Assembly: GCA_023418505.1 (NCBI GenBank)
Contig: JAEZZR010000017.1
Span: 1 to 64,000 of the forward strand
Source of the DNA: Actinomycetes bacterium
GTDB lineage: Bacteria; Actinomycetota; Actinomycetes; Mycobacteriales; Mycobacteriaceae
Length of the DNA stretch: 64,000 bases
Direction: 5' to 3'
Below the pieces are notes generated by a model that was given only the letters and a program-made list of their open reading frames with translations, was not told the DNA's origin and ran no database searches. A program made the position numbers and the translations under genes. Below are positions 33,455 to 43,223 of the stretch, in pieces; within the stretch, counting starts at the first letter, position 1; each line of letters opens with the position of its first letter.

Positions 33455-34351
33455 GTGAGTACCTCGCCCGAAAACGAACTGCGCACCAGCGTTGCCCGCA
33501 TGACTTCTGCTGCTGGCGATGCTGAATTGCCTCGCTCTAAGTCCAAAACCTTCGGCGCATCCTGGTCGGATTTGGTGGGCGGATTCGGGCAGCGGGAACT
33601 CTGGCTACAACTGGGTTGGCAAGATATTAAACAGCGCTATCGACGCTCTACCCTCGGCCCGCTATGGATCACCATTGCTACGGGTGCGATGGCACTGGCG
33701 TTGGGTTTGCTGTACTCCTTGCTGTTCCAGCAGGAGCTGTCTTATTTCTTGCCACATGTGACCGTGGGCTTGATTATTTGGGGGTTTATCTCTGGGTGTG
33801 TGCGGGAAGGCTCGACGGTTTTCATTGAAAATGAAGGCCTGATTAAACAGCTACCTAGTGCCTTGAGTGTGCACGTCTATCGCCTGGTGTGGCGCCAGCT
33901 GTTGTTCTTGGCGCACAACATGATCATTTGGTTGGTGCTGATTGCGATCTTCCGGCCGCACTTAGGCTGGGAGTTTTTCTTAGCGATCCCAGCGTTGGCC
34001 TTGCTGGTGCTCAATGGTGTGTGGGTGACGATGTTCTTCGGCATCATCGCGACCCGCTACCGCGATGTCGCACCACTGTTGGAATCACTGATCCAGCTGG
34101 TGTTCTACATGACCCCGATTGTCTGGACTACCAAAACCCTCGAAGAACAAGGTGGCGCGGTGGCAGAGCGTGCCAAAATCGCCGAGCTCAACCCGCTGTA
34201 CCACTACCTAGAGATCGTCCGCGCCCCCTTAACCGGCGAACCGCTGGATGCCTACCACTGGTGGATCGTATTGGGGTGCACGGTAGTGGGCACCGGGCTG
34301 GCGTTGCTAGTGATGCGTCGCTGGCGGGCTCGCGTGAGCTACTGGGTATAG
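33455..34351 (+). CDS. wzm: Galactan-export ABC transporter permease (Wzm type)
   Basis: 298-residue ABC-2 permease with six membrane segments, equivalent by sequence style to mycobacterial Rv3783. LQLGWQDIKQRYRRSTLGP is the typical amphipathic gate helix of polysaccharide exporters, and GVWVTMFFGIIATRYRDVAP is the conserved cytoplasmic loop. With the ATPase encoded 49 bases downstream it should move lipid-linked galactan across the inner membrane for arabinogalactan assembly. First gene of a wzm-wzt-glfT1 operon. GTG start at 33455. Bases 34339-34390, over the stop and gap, contain an imperfect ~28-bp duplication (GAGCTACTGGG twice). Confidence 0.88.
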   Translation: MSTSPENELRTSVARMTSAAGDAELPRSKSKTFGASWSDLVGGFGQRELWLQLGWQDIKQRYRRSTLGPLWITIATGAMALALGLLYSLLFQQELSYFLPHVTVGLIIWGFISGCVREGSTVFIENEGLIKQLPSALSVHVYRLVWRQLLFLAHNMIIWLVLIAIFRPHLGWEFFLAIPALALLVLNGVWVTMFFGIIATRYRDVAPLLESLIQLVFYMTPIVWTTKTLEEQGGAVAERAKIAELNPLYHYLEIVRAPLTGEPLDAYHWWIVLGCTVVGTGLALLVMRRWRARVSYWV

Positions 34352-34400
34352 GGCACGAAGCAAGAGCTACTGGGCACAGAGGGTACAGAAAGGAGCCGTC

Positions 34401-35183
34401 ATGGTCAGCATTGATACCTACAACGCGTGCGTTGATTTCCCCATTTTCGATGCCAAGTCCCGCTCGATGAAGAAGGCATTCCTCGGCGCGGCTGGTGGTG
34501 CTATTGGTCGGAATGATTCGAATGTGGTGGTGGTTGAGGCTCTCAAAGACATCAACCTGCATCTGCGCGAAGGCGATCGCGTTGGTCTAGTCGGCCACAA
34601 CGGCGCGGGTAAATCCACGTTGTTGCGTTTGCTGTCTGGTATCTACGAGCCCACTCGTGGCAGTGCCGACGTGCGTGGCCGGGTCGCTCCTGTCTTCGAC
34701 CTGGGCGTGGGCATGGATCCAGAGATCTCCGGGATGGAAAACATCATAATCCGTGGTCTTTTCCTCGGCCAGACCCGCAAACAGATGAAGGCCAAGCTGG
34801 ACGAAATCGCCGAATTCACGGAGCTCGGCGACTACCTACACATGCCCCTGCGCACCTATTCCACGGGTATGCGCGTGCGTTTGGCCCTCGGCGTGGTGAC
34901 TTCCATCGAGCCAGAGATTTTGCTTCTCGACGAGGGTATCGGCGCAGTGGACGCCGCCTTTATGGCCAAGGCGCGAACCAAACTGGTGGAACTCGTAGAG
35001 CGCTCTGGCCTGTTGGTCTTTGCCTCGCACTCGAACGATTTTCTCGCCCAATTGTGCGATACCGCGCTGTGGGTAGATCATGGGACGATCCGCCAAGCCG
35101 GGCTAGTCGACGAAATCGTAGAAGCTTACGAAGGCCCCGAGGCTGGCCAACTTGTGCGTGATGTGATTGCTAAGCGACGGTAA
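34401..35183 (+). CDS. wzt: Galactan-export ABC transporter ATPase (Wzt type)
   Basis: 260-residue ATPase partner of Wzm. Walker A GHNGAGKST, a YSTGMRVRL signature (the variant usual in polysaccharide exporters), Walker B ILLLDEGIGAVD and switch FASHSND are all present. The N-terminal extension VDFPIFDAKSRSMKKAFLG is characteristic of this subfamily. There is no C-terminal carbohydrate-binding domain, so export should not depend on a terminal cap, as in mycobacteria (Rv3781). AGGAG lies 7 bases before the ATG. Followed 16 bases later by glfT1. Confidence 0.9.
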   Translation: MVSIDTYNACVDFPIFDAKSRSMKKAFLGAAGGAIGRNDSNVVVVEALKDINLHLREGDRVGLVGHNGAGKSTLLRLLSGIYEPTRGSADVRGRVAPVFDLGVGMDPEISGMENIIIRGLFLGQTRKQMKAKLDEIAEFTELGDYLHMPLRTYSTGMRVRLALGVVTSIEPEILLLDEGIGAVDAAFMAKARTKLVELVERSGLLVFASHSNDFLAQLCDTALWVDHGTIRQAGLVDEIVEAYEGPEAGQLVRDVIAKRR

Positions 35184-35199
35184 TGGAAAAATAACGAAC

Positions 35200-36240
35200 A
35201 TGTCTTCGAAGTCTTCACCTACCACTGCGGCCATTGTGGTGACTCATAACCGCCTGCAGGAGCTCACCGAGAGCCTCAATATCCTGTTGGATCAGACCAT
35301 CGTGCCTGATTGGCTGGTGGTAGTGGACAACGGCAACGATCCCAAGGTGCGCGAAGTGGTGGAAGCCGTTTCCGGCCCCGAGGTTCATTACCTGGGCTCA
35401 AAGACGAACCTTGGTGGCGCGGGTGGCTTTGCCTTGGGCATGCTCACCGCCTTGCAGCTCGGTGCCGATTGGATTTGGTGTGCCGACGACGATGGCCGCC
35501 CCCAAGATCACCAGGTGCTCCAGCAGCTCCACGAGTGTGCCACACGCCACGACCTGGTGGCGGTTTCTCCCGTCGTCTGCGATATTGACGATCCTTCGAA
35601 GCTCGCCTTCCCACTGCGCCGGGGTTTGACCTGGCGTCGCCAGCGCGAGGAGCTCACCGGCGACGGCTCACCAGTGCGTGCGCGAGTAGTAGCGGACGAC
35701 GGCACTGTGTGGCACACCGGCTTCGGCGTCCAAGAAGCAGCCACGGGCAAGGCTCTGCCGGATGAGATCGATCCGACCGATCCGAACTACGACTTCCTGC
35801 CTGGTATCGCCAGCCTGTTTAATGGTGCACTGTTCCGCGCTGATGCACTGGCTCAGCTCGGCGTGCCCGATTATCGCCTGTTTATTCGGGGCGATGAGGT
35901 GGAGTTCCACCGTCGTCTAGCGCAATCCGGCCTGCCCTTTGGTACGTGCCTAACTACGTCGTATTTGCACCCCTCGGGTACCGACGAGTTCAAGCCGATC
36001 CTGGGTGGATTGATGCATACGCAGTACCCATCGAATGCGTTTAAGCGGTTCTACACCTACCGCAATCGGGGTTATTTGATGGCCCAGCGCGGTATGCGCA
36101 AGCTGCTGGTGCAGGAATACGCGCGCTTCGCCTGGTTCTTCCTGGTGCAAAACCGCGACGTAGCTGGTTTTTGGCGCTGGTGGGCGCTACATCGCCGCGG
36201 CCGGAAGGAAAACTTCGAGCCCTATAAGCCGAAGAACTGA
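35200..36240 (+). CDS. glfT1: Galactofuranosyltransferase GlfT1
   Basis: 346-residue GT2-family enzyme that adds the first galactofuranose residues from UDP-Galf to the rhamnosyl-GlcNAc-PP-decaprenyl linker on the cytoplasmic face. Visible features are AAIVVTHNRLQEL at the start, the donor-site CADDDGRPQDH (DDD motif) near residue 100, LFNGALFRADAL, and FIRGDEVEFHRR. The order wzm-wzt-glfT1 matches the mycobacterial neighbourhood Rv3781-Rv3783. ATG at 35200 is preferred over an upstream in-frame ATG inside wzt because the fold begins just after it; the ribosome site is weak (GGAAAA). The 3' end overlaps that of glfT2 by 19 bases, tail to tail. Confidence 0.9.
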   Translation: MSSKSSPTTAAIVVTHNRLQELTESLNILLDQTIVPDWLVVVDNGNDPKVREVVEAVSGPEVHYLGSKTNLGGAGGFALGMLTALQLGADWIWCADDDGRPQDHQVLQQLHECATRHDLVAVSPVVCDIDDPSKLAFPLRRGLTWRRQREELTGDGSPVRARVVADDGTVWHTGFGVQEAATGKALPDEIDPTDPNYDFLPGIASLFNGALFRADALAQLGVPDYRLFIRGDEVEFHRRLAQSGLPFGTCLTTSYLHPSGTDEFKPILGGLMHTQYPSNAFKRFYTYRNRGYLMAQRGMRKLLVQEYARFAWFFLVQNRDVAGFWRWWALHRRGRKENFEPYKPKN

Positions 36241-38108
36241 TTCCAGTTCTCTTCGCTAGTCAGCTCTGGAACGGCGTCGCGCCACTGCTGCGCAACATTG
36301 TCCCATTCGCGCGACAACCGGCGCATCAGTGCCAACAGTTCTTTGTGCATGGCGCGTTCGCGCTCTAGGTCGCGTACCAGGCGGCGTACCCCTACCTGCG
36401 AAGCATCGGTGATCCACACTTCGTCGAAGGTGGAGATATGCCACCAGAAGGCATCCTCGAAGGCAATGGCTACCGGACCGGGGCGTTTCTTGCCCGCAAC
36501 GGTATAAGCCAGACGCTTGGCGAACACGCGGTTTTCATCCGAGATCTCCCGTGTTGGCGGGCGCACTGGGCGCAGGCCACCGGGCAGTTCTGAGGCAGGC
36601 AGCAGTTTGGTTTCTGGGAAGTCCGCACGCCCCTTACCAATGCGGGCGAAATCACCCTGGCAGGCGTTATCCAGCGCTGAAGGGCCGGCCAGCATGTCTT
36701 TAACCGCCTGCATCTGCGTCCAAGCCAAGCCGTAGCGCATCGACACGAGGTTAGACAGAATGCGCTTCGAAGCCACGCTGACCATCTGCTTTGCACTCAC
36801 ACCACCATGCATCGTGGCGGTAATCAGAGCATTGCGCAGGCCAAAGTACTGAGCCGGGTTTTCGATGTCTTTCCAATAAAAGTCTGCGTGCCAGACGGCA
36901 GCACCTGGAATGGTGTCCGTTGGATAGCCGGCTTTGGCGGCACGGAAGCCGTAGTCGATGTCGTCGTACTGAAAGAACAGTGGCAGCGCCAGGCCGATCT
37001 TATCTACGACCTCCGAAGGCACCAGGCAGGTCCACCAGGCGTTATAGTCCACGCCAAGGCGCCGTAACTGGTGATTCTTGCGCACATCCCGATCCGCATG
37101 TCCGTACAGCGGATCATTTTCATCTACCCGAAGCGCCTGCCAATTGTAGGTCTCCCCGGTGCGGAACAGATTCGTTGGATTGTAGAGGAACAACATCTGC
37201 GCGCCCAGCAGCATCGGTTTATCGGCACACACCGCCAGCGCGGATAGGCGCAGGGTGGTTTCGGGTTCGGGGCGAATGTCGTCGTCGGTAAGCAAAATCA
37301 TGCACTCCCCGGCAGCACGGGCATCTCGCATACCGCGGGAAAAACCACCGGCACCACCGAGATTTCCTTGCTTTACGACGTTCAAGCGCTCGCCGAGAAT
37401 CGACTGCGCCTGCTGAAAATCGGGCTGATCCTCGGGATGCTGATCACCTTGATCGACCACGCGGATGGTGCGGACGCGCTCCAGTGCAGGCAAGTCTTCG
37501 GCCAGTGTGGCCACGGTACGCGCGCAATCAACCGGGCGGTTGTAGGAACAAATCACCAGATCAGTGGGCAGATCGCGCTTGATGGCGGTCTGCGGCACGG
37601 TGAAGCGCAGGTCACTGACCGTGGCTTCGTAATCCGCAGTATCGATGCGCACGTAGATCGCACCGCCATCGGCAAAGCGATCCAAAGGCACGGTGAGTAC
37701 CACTTCGCGCGAGGAGATGGTGGATTCGCCGTCCCAGTTGCCATCCACATCAGCACCACCCGCGGCCCAGGAATCTTCCAGCCGTGTGTGGCCGCCAATG
37801 TCTTCGGTAAAGGCGCAAATACGTGCCGAACCGGAAACCGTTGCGCGTACGTGCACCTCTGGGATGCTGGTCCACCGCTGCCAATGCGACGCACGGAAGC
37901 GACCAAAATACGTATCCGTAGAAACCTCAGTGTGAGGCGGCAGGGTGATGGACGTGCGGGTGACCTCCGAAGCCAACCGCTTACGCCCAGCTACCCCTTC
38001 GATCCGAAAATACAGCTGCGGATCCACCCAATCGGCAGGTGGCGCAAACAGATTACGGTGTACCACCAGGGGCGTTTCAGAAGTAGCGATAGTGTTTTGG
38101 TCAGTCAC
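36222..38108 (-). CDS. glfT2: Galactofuranosyltransferase GlfT2
   Basis: Bifunctional polymerising GT2 enzyme that builds the galactan chain with alternating beta-1,5 and beta-1,6 Galf links. About 628 residues, matching the ~640 of Rv3808c. An N-terminal beta-sandwich (residues ~1-160) precedes the GT-A domain: LVICSYNRP, NLGGAGGFSRGM, the metal/donor motif LLTDDDIRPEPE, and WHADFYWK near the acceptor site, followed by helical C-terminal domains. Start set at the GTG 38108, which lies exactly 7 bases after TAGTCT (leaderless pattern); an in-frame ATG at 38126 is the alternative. Likely expressed separately from glfT1 although adjacent and convergent. Confidence 0.9.
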   Translation of the reverse strand: MTDQNTIATSETPLVVHRNLFAPPADWVDPQLYFRIEGVAGRKRLASEVTRTSITLPPHTEVSTDTYFGRFRASHWQRWTSIPEVHVRATVSGSARICAFTEDIGGHTRLEDSWAAGGADVDGNWDGESTISSREVVLTVPLDRFADGGAIYVRIDTADYEATVSDLRFTVPQTAIKRDLPTDLVICSYNRPVDCARTVATLAEDLPALERVRTIRVVDQGDQHPEDQPDFQQAQSILGERLNVVKQGNLGGAGGFSRGMRDARAAGECMILLTDDDIRPEPETTLRLSALAVCADKPMLLGAQMLFLYNPTNLFRTGETYNWQALRVDENDPLYGHADRDVRKNHQLRRLGVDYNAWWTCLVPSEVVDKIGLALPLFFQYDDIDYGFRAAKAGYPTDTIPGAAVWHADFYWKDIENPAQYFGLRNALITATMHGGVSAKQMVSVASKRILSNLVSMRYGLAWTQMQAVKDMLAGPSALDNACQGDFARIGKGRADFPETKLLPASELPGGLRPVRPPTREISDENRVFAKRLAYTVAGKKRPGPVAIAFEDAFWWHISTFDEVWITDASQVGVRRLVRDLERERAMHKELLALMRRLSREWDNVAQQWRDAVPELTSEENWNQFFGL

Positions 38109-38177
38109 GCTTCCTAGACTAACCATTCACCACAATCCCTCAAGGCAACCCGCCCGGGGTGGGAGAAGTTCTTGAGG

Positions 38178-38654
38178 TTACTTCACTTTGAAGATCACGG
38201 TGCGCTGCAGCACGAAGTTAATCACCGTGGCTACACCTTGGGCGATCACGAACGACGAGATGTCCACCAAAAGCGTTGGCCAGCCGAGCAGCCCTTCGAA
38301 TACCACGGGGCTAACCGCAAACAACCAGGTCTGGATCGCAAAAGTGGTGAGGTACAAAACCGCGACTGCTGCAGCGCGTTTTGCCGATGCTTCCGATTGG
38401 AAGGTCCAGCGCCGATTGATCATGTAGGCGGTGATGGTGCCGAACACCCAGCCCACTGGCTTGGCTACTACGTTTCGCGGCGCGCCTAGGGCAATCAGGA
38501 TCAGGGTGAGACCTAAATCCACTACGGCAGCAATGATGCCGGAAATTAGAAATCGCAGTGCCTGGGTCTGTAGAGATAAGCCTTTGGCATTGTCTGCCAT
38601 TGGTGCAGCCGGATCCACCTGTGGATTCGACTTCCGGTTGCCCTTTTTCGCCAT
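38178..38654 (-). CDS. GtrA-family membrane protein (Rv3789-like)
   Basis: 158-residue protein with four membrane segments after a basic N-terminus (MAKKGNRKSN): ALRFLISGIIAAVVDLGLTL; PVGWVFGTITAYMINRRWTF; AVLYLTTFAIQTWLF; DISSFVIAQGVATVINFVLQ. The motif NRRWTF and the final QRTVIFK are GtrA hallmarks. The mycobacterial relative Rv3789 lies next to dprE1 and has been linked to decaprenyl-phosphoryl-arabinose handling or to recruiting arabinan enzymes (known; exact role debated). Here it lies 69 bases beyond glfT2, upstream on the same strand, and about 2.2 kb from dprE1. ATG at 38654 follows TAGACT by 8 bases (leaderless type). Confidence 0.87.
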   Translation of the reverse strand: MAKKGNRKSNPQVDPAAPMADNAKGLSLQTQALRFLISGIIAAVVDLGLTLILIALGAPRNVVAKPVGWVFGTITAYMINRRWTFQSEASAKRAAAVAVLYLTTFAIQTWLFAVSPVVFEGLLGWPTLLVDISSFVIAQGVATVINFVLQRTVIFKVK

Positions 38655-38780
38655 AGCTGGAAAGTCTAGCGGAACGACGGTACAACGACGATGAAACGAT
38701 GATGGAACGATGCTGGTACGACAGTGGCGCAAGCGGCTCTGCCGCGACTAATGCTCGACTAGTGCTCAACTAGTGCCCTA

Positions 38781-39812
38781 CTACCGCCGCAGTGCTTCAC
38801 GCAACAGATCGAGGCGCTCGACGGGTGAGATTTCAAACAAATTGCACGCTTCGAGCACTTCCCAGGTGGCCGGGCAAAGGCCATCGATATCGGCACCAGA
38901 TAGTGGGGTGCCATCATCGGCCACCCACCCCAGGGATTCCATCACGTGTTCGCTAACATCCCAGCGCACTTCTTCAGTGGTCATAGCAGCTAGACACAAC
39001 AGCGTGACAATCGCCGCATCATGGCCGGCAGGATCCTCTTCGCTACATTCGGCAGGCAGAGCGCGCATCCACTCCATGGGTTCGGGGATCTCGGCACCCG
39101 GCGCGCCACCACCGCCGGTTTCCCGCTGCAAGTCCAGTGCCTGCAGCAAGGGCACGAACTCGTACACCCCAGAGCGTTCAATCACATCTGCCACATCAGG
39201 CCGGGCTGCGGCCAGGGTCTCTTGAATGGACTCTTCACCAGTCAGCTCCTGGTTTATCGCAGCGATATCCACTTCGGCATCACTGCGTTCGATGTAATTG
39301 GGTTCGATTAAACCGCCGCCGACGTATTCGTCGTAAGGCACATTGCGCCACAGCGATGCGATATTGCCCGAACCTCCAATGCACAGCGCATCGGGGGTAG
39401 CTTCGTCGCGTGCGAACGCCTCGCGCACCTGCAGACGGTGTTCCCACAGCCCCCAGTACCACGCCACCTTGTCGCCGGGTTCCTGCAGTACCTCGGCGAT
39501 TTTCGCATCAGCTGGCACCGTGACATTCATCGCCGGCATATTCGTAGGCAACGTCGTACCGCGCGCACCGAGCAGCTCTGGCTCCTGCAAACCGCGCAAA
39601 GTAAACCGCGTCGGTGCTGCCTCGCCCTTCCAACCGAACAGCACGCACAGCACCCGTCCGAGCTCTGCCATGGTCAGTTGATCATTGACGCCGAACTGTC
39701 GCTTGACCGTCAACGGTTCCTCCGCCAAGACAGCACTAATGATCAGCGTGGCTGGTTCAGCCTCCAGGCGCACGCCGGGAAATGCGATCAAGTTGTTCGT
39801 CTCTGCGGACAT
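38781..39812 (-). CDS. pRiA4b ORF-3-like protein, function unknown
   Basis: 343 residues. The N-terminal half resembles the pRiA4b ORF-3 (PF07929) fold: LIISAVLAEEPLTVKRQF, then QLTMAELGRVLCVLFGWKG, and after a gap KIAEVLQEPGDKVAWYWGLW followed by EHRLQVREA. These match the family pattern of a first helix ending in FGW and a later (Y/W)xxxxxWEHRL strand. The C-terminal half is acidic and helical, without recognised motifs. The ATG at 39812 has GGGAG close by and TACGCT 7 bases upstream. It lies in a run of unknown genes between gtrA and dprE1. No function assigned. Confidence 0.7.
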   Translation of the reverse strand: MSAETNNLIAFPGVRLEAEPATLIISAVLAEEPLTVKRQFGVNDQLTMAELGRVLCVLFGWKGEAAPTRFTLRGLQEPELLGARGTTLPTNMPAMNVTVPADAKIAEVLQEPGDKVAWYWGLWEHRLQVREAFARDEATPDALCIGGSGNIASLWRNVPYDEYVGGGLIEPNYIERSDAEVDIAAINQELTGEESIQETLAAARPDVADVIERSGVYEFVPLLQALDLQRETGGGGAPGAEIPEPMEWMRALPAECSEEDPAGHDAAIVTLLCLAAMTTEEVRWDVSEHVMESLGWVADDGTPLSGADIDGLCPATWEVLEACNLFEISPVERLDLLREALRR

Positions 39813-39855
39813 GCTCCCTAGCGTAGGCACCTCACAATTTAGTGACAGATCAGCT

Positions 39856-40533
39856 TCAAGCTGGTAAAAGCATCGGCAGCACCCGTGGCGCACGTCCCCA
39901 TGGTTCGATAAGTGCTTTACGACGGCGTCGCGCAGACTCTACTTCTTGCCACTGGTCTACTAATTGCTCTACTCCGCGTGCCCAGCCCAGGCAGCGGACC
40001 ACATGCTCGCGGTTATCCCCGGCGTGTTCAAACGGAATAGGGGCGACCTCAGAGATTTTCGGAAATCGTGGTTTAGCTGCGGTTTTTTCGCTAGCTTCCT
40101 GGAATTGCTGTTGTAGTTCAGCAATGTGATCGCGGATGCCGGCCACGGTAGCTTCTAGATCTACTTGGCTAGGCAGTTCGGCCTCGATATTGGTGGCGCT
40201 GGCCTCGTCGTTAGGCTCTTGATGCAAGGTGCGGAACTCAGTGCACGCCTGATCGACGGCAGCACGGGCGGTGCCGTCGACAAGCAACACCAGACGACGT
40301 CGCACTAACCCGAACAGGCGCGCGTAGGCGTCTTTGGCGTCCTCTGTATCGCCTGAATTGTCTGTCGCAAGGGAAAATGCCCACGCCCCGCAGAGCCGAT
40401 CCGTCTTGTAATCGGGATCCAACACCACGTGCCAGACGGCGAGCTCGGAAGCCTCTGCCGAACCTGCCACCACCGCGAGCACGGACGGCTGGTTAGCAGT
40501 GGGCACGGAACTAGTCTTGCCAGTACCTGTCAT
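39856..40533 (-). CDS. Hypothetical protein with coiled-coil segment
   Basis: 225 residues, no family recognised. The first ~100 look like an alpha/beta domain (PSVLAVVAGSAEASELAVWHVVLD; GAWAFSLATD; RRLVLLVDG); residues ~135-165 are probably coiled coil (VAGIRDHIAELQQQFQEASEK); the tail is basic (ARRRRKALIEPWGRAPRVLP). The ATG at 40533 follows TAGGGT by 7 bases, so it is probably leaderless, and an upstream in-frame ATG is less likely. It ends 43 bases from the start of the pRiA4b-like gene on the same strand and is divergent from the 75-aa gene. A GCTTTACGACG motif lies at 39914-39924 within the RRRRKA codons. Confidence 0.65.
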   Translation of the reverse strand: MTGTGKTSSVPTANQPSVLAVVAGSAEASELAVWHVVLDPDYKTDRLCGAWAFSLATDNSGDTEDAKDAYARLFGLVRRRLVLLVDGTARAAVDQACTEFRTLHQEPNDEASATNIEAELPSQVDLEATVAGIRDHIAELQQQFQEASEKTAAKPRFPKISEVAPIPFEHAGDNREHVVRCLGWARGVEQLVDQWQEVESARRRRKALIEPWGRAPRVLPMLLPA

Positions 40534-40580
40534 GCCAGAGACCCTAGCACCCAAAGCATTGGCGATTAGGCTAAGAAGCT

Positions 40581-40808
40581 ATGTTCGGACTGTTCAAGAA
40601 GAAGCCCACCTCGAATATCCACGAAGCTGGTGAACACACCAATCTGCCACTATCAAACGAAATGACCATGATGCTGGCGCAAGAGCTACCCATCGTGGAT
40701 TCGATCACGCGAAAGCAAATCTATGCCGCCCTGCGTGAGTACAACGGTCCGACCATCGAGCGGCAAGAAGACCTGCCTGAGGTAGTCAAAGAAATCCTGG
40801 ATCTGTAA
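40581..40808 (+). CDS. Small conserved-looking protein, 75 aa
   Basis: Soluble, acidic, helical; begins MFGLFKKKP and contains TRKQIYAALREYNG and LPEVVKEILDL. No family recognised. ATG follows TAGGCT by 8 bases, which suits a leaderless message, and codon use is like its neighbours. It ends 78 bases before dprE1 on the same strand but dprE1 appears to have its own -10 box. Confidence 0.6.
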   Translation: MFGLFKKKPTSNIHEAGEHTNLPLSNEMTMMLAQELPIVDSITRKQIYAALREYNGPTIERQEDLPEVVKEILDL

Positions 40809-40872
40809 CCCCCAGCACACGGTGTGACGGATATCTAGGCGAGTCAACCTGCGAAACCACCTGGTGCCCGAG

Positions 40873-40886
40873 TACCGTCGAAACTA
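40873..40886 (+). promoter_or_regulatory. -10 box ahead of dprE1
   Basis: TACCGT (40873-40878), 8 bases, then the dprE1 ATG at 40887; no ribosome site between. Confidence 0.4.
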
Positions 40887-42356
40887 ATGTCCACGACGAA
40901 AAAGGGCACGGCCAGCACCGAAGCTTCGAACGGTGCCTTCGGAAGCCTGAACACAGAAGCAAAAACCTTAACTGGCTGGGGTCGCACGGCTCCCTCACAG
41001 GCGCAGGTGCTTGCCACCTCCGATCTGGACGAAATCACCCGCGCCGTGCGTGCAGTTGCCGAACAGAACGACGGCAAGCCTGATCACCTCAAGCGTGGCG
41101 TCATCGCCCGCGGCATGGGACGCTCCTACGGCGACCCAGCACAAAACGCCGGCGGCCTGGTGGTTGATATGCAGCCACTGAACCACATTCACTCCATCGA
41201 TCCGGATTCCGCGATCGTGGATGTTGATGGTGGCGTGACCCTAGATCAGCTGATGAAAGCTGCTTTGCCTTATGGCCTGTGGGTTCCTGTGCTTCCTGGT
41301 ACCCGCCAGGTCACCATCGGTGGTGCGATTGGTCCGGATATTCACGGTAAGAACCACCACTCTGCGGGCTCTTTCGGCGATCACGTAGTTTCCATGGAAT
41401 TGCTGGTTGCTGACGGCCGGATTCTGCACTTGGAACCAGAGGGCTCTGACGACGATCCGGATGCCTCGCTGTTTTGGGCAACCGTCGGCGGTATGGGATT
41501 AACCGGCATTATTGTCCGGGCAAAGATCCGCATGACCAAGACCGAGACTGCCTACTTCATTGCCGATGGCGATCTCACACAGTCGCTTGATGAAACCATC
41601 GAGTTCCATTCCGATGGCTCTGAGGTCAACTACACCTACTCTTCTGCTTGGTTCGACGCGATTTCACCGGAACCAAAGCTGGGACGTGCTGCTATTAGCC
41701 GTGGTTCTTTGGCAACGTTGGCTCAGCTAGAAGAGCTGAATCCAAAGCTGGCAAAGGATCCGTTGAAGTTCAATGCGCCTCAGCTGATGACGGTGCCAGA
41801 TATCTTCCCAAGCTTCACCATGAACAAGCTGTCCATGATTGCCATTGGTGAATTGTGGTGGCTGAAGTCCGGCAAGTACCGCAACCAGGTACAGAATCTC
41901 ACGCAGTTCTACCAGCCACTGGATCTGATCGGGGAATGGAACCGTGGCTACGGCAAGAAGGGCTTCTTGCAATACCAGTTCGTGGTGCCAACCGAAGCTG
42001 TGGAGCCATTCAAGCAGATCGTCCGCGATATTCAGGGCTCTGGCCACTACTCTGCTTTGAACGTATTCAAGCTGTTCGGCGAAGGCAACCGCGCGCCACT
42101 GTCCTACCCAATGCCGGGTTGGAACGTGTGTGTGGACTTCCCAATCAAGCCTGGTTTGGGTCAGTTCTTGGATGATCTGGACAAGCGCGTGATGGAATTC
42201 GGTGGACGCCTGTACTTGGCTAAGGAATCGCGTACCTCCGCGGAGAACTTCCACCAGATGTATCCAGAAATGGATAAGTGGCTGGCTACCCGCAACGAAA
42301 TCGACCCCACCGGCGTATTCCAATCTGACCTTGGCCGCCGTTTGGAACTGCGTTAA
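40887..42356 (+). CDS. dprE1: Decaprenylphosphoryl-beta-D-ribose 2'-oxidase DprE1
   Basis: 489-residue FAD enzyme that oxidises decaprenyl-phosphoryl-ribose to the 2'-keto form, the first step of its conversion to decaprenyl-phosphoryl-arabinose, the sole arabinose donor for the wall. Seen: FAD-binding [19 protein letters not shown] (histidine-free p-cresol methylhydroxylase/VAO type), [20 protein letters not shown], and the substrate-side [16 protein letters not shown]. The cysteine in that last segment (residue 415) corresponds to M. tuberculosis C387, the benzothiazinone target, and is retained. The N-terminus is about 25 residues longer than the mycobacterial enzyme. Followed 69 bases later by dprE2. 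Confidence 0.95.
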   Translation: MSTTKKGTASTEASNGAFGSLNTEAKTLTGWGRTAPSQAQVLATSDLDEITRAVRAVAEQNDGKPDHLKRGVIARGMGRSYGDPAQNAGGLVVDMQPLNHIHSIDPDSAIVDVDGGVTLDQLMKAALPYGLWVPVLPGTRQVTIGGAIGPDIHGKNHHSAGSFGDHVVSMELLVADGRILHLEPEGSDDDPDASLFWATVGGMGLTGIIVRAKIRMTKTETAYFIADGDLTQSLDETIEFHSDGSEVNYTYSSAWFDAISPEPKLGRAAISRGSLATLAQLEELNPKLAKDPLKFNAPQLMTVPDIFPSFTMNKLSMIAIGELWWLKSGKYRNQVQNLTQFYQPLDLIGEWNRGYGKKGFLQYQFVVPTEAVEPFKQIVRDIQGSGHYSALNVFKLFGEGNRAPLSYPMPGWNVCVDFPIKPGLGQFLDDLDKRVMEFGGRLYLAKESRTSAENFHQMYPEMDKWLATRNEIDPTGVFQSDLGRRLELR

Positions 42357-42425
42357 GCGCGAGACCGCTGCGCCCCAGCGCAAGTTCCAGCAACTACTGC
42401 AACTACTGATTCGAAGGAAACTTTC

Positions 42426-43187
42426 ATGATTAATGCTGTAGGCGTGCCACAGTCGATTCTGGTTCTCGGTGGCACAAGTGAGATTGGCTTGGCGATCACC
42501 GCCGAGTTTCTAAAGAAGGGTCCGGCCAAGGTGATCTTGGCTGCTCTGCCTGGCGACGACAAGCGTAACGCCGCAGTGGAGCAAATGAAGTCCGCTGGTG
42601 CATCTGAGGTAGAAACCATTGACTTCGATGCCATCGACTTCGACTCCCACCAGGGAGTAGTAGACCAGGCCTTTGCTGGCGGCGACGTAGATATCTGCAT
42701 CGTTGCCTTTGGCATGTTGGGCAACAACGAAGAGCAGTGGCAAGACCAGAAGAAGGCCGTTCAGATCGCTGAGGTGAACTACACCGGCGCGGTATCGATG
42801 GGCGTGCTAGTTGGCCAGAAGTTCAAGGAACAAGGCCACGGCCAGTTCATTGTGATGTCTTCTGCTGCTGGTGAGCGCGTGCGTCGTTCGAACTTCGTAT
42901 ACGGCTCTACCAAGGCTGGCTTGGATGGCTTCTACCTGTGCCTCGGCGAGGCTTTGGAAGAATACGGCGTGAACACTTTGGTGATCCGCCCTGGCCAGGT
43001 ACGCACCCGCATGTCCGCTGGTGTGAAGGAAGCCCCGCTGACGGTAAACAAGGAAGATGTTGCCGAGCTTGCGGTGAAATCCGTAGAGCAAGGCAAGCAG
43101 TTGGTCTGGGCACCACCACTATTCCAGCTGGTCATGGTGATCCTTACCCACATTCCACGCAAGATCTTCAAGAAGCTGCCGATTTAA
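42426..43187 (+). CDS. dprE2: Decaprenylphosphoryl-keto-ribose reductase DprE2
   Basis: 253-residue short-chain dehydrogenase that reduces the DprE1 product with NAD(P)H to decaprenyl-phosphoryl-arabinose. The cofactor motif is [14 protein letters not shown], followed by AFGMLGN and a catalytic VMSSAAGE...YGSTKAG (Ser and YxxxK). The C-terminus ([20 protein letters not shown]) is amphipathic and basic, as expected for membrane contact. AAGGA lies 8 bases before the ATG, so this gene is translated with a leader, in an operon with dprE1. A strong terminator follows. Confidence 0.93.
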   Translation: MINAVGVPQSILVLGGTSEIGLAITAEFLKKGPAKVILAALPGDDKRNAAVEQMKSAGASEVETIDFDAIDFDSHQGVVDQAFAGGDVDICIVAFGMLGNNEEQWQDQKKAVQIAEVNYTGAVSMGVLVGQKFKEQGHGQFIVMSSAAGERVRRSNFVYGSTKAGLDGFYLCLGEALEEYGVNTLVIRPGQVRTRMSAGVKEAPLTVNKEDVAELAVKSVEQGKQLVWAPPLFQLVMVILTHIPRKIFKKLPI

Positions 43188-43223
43188 AGGGTCTGCAATC
43201 TAACTGCAGGTTTTGCCTCTATG

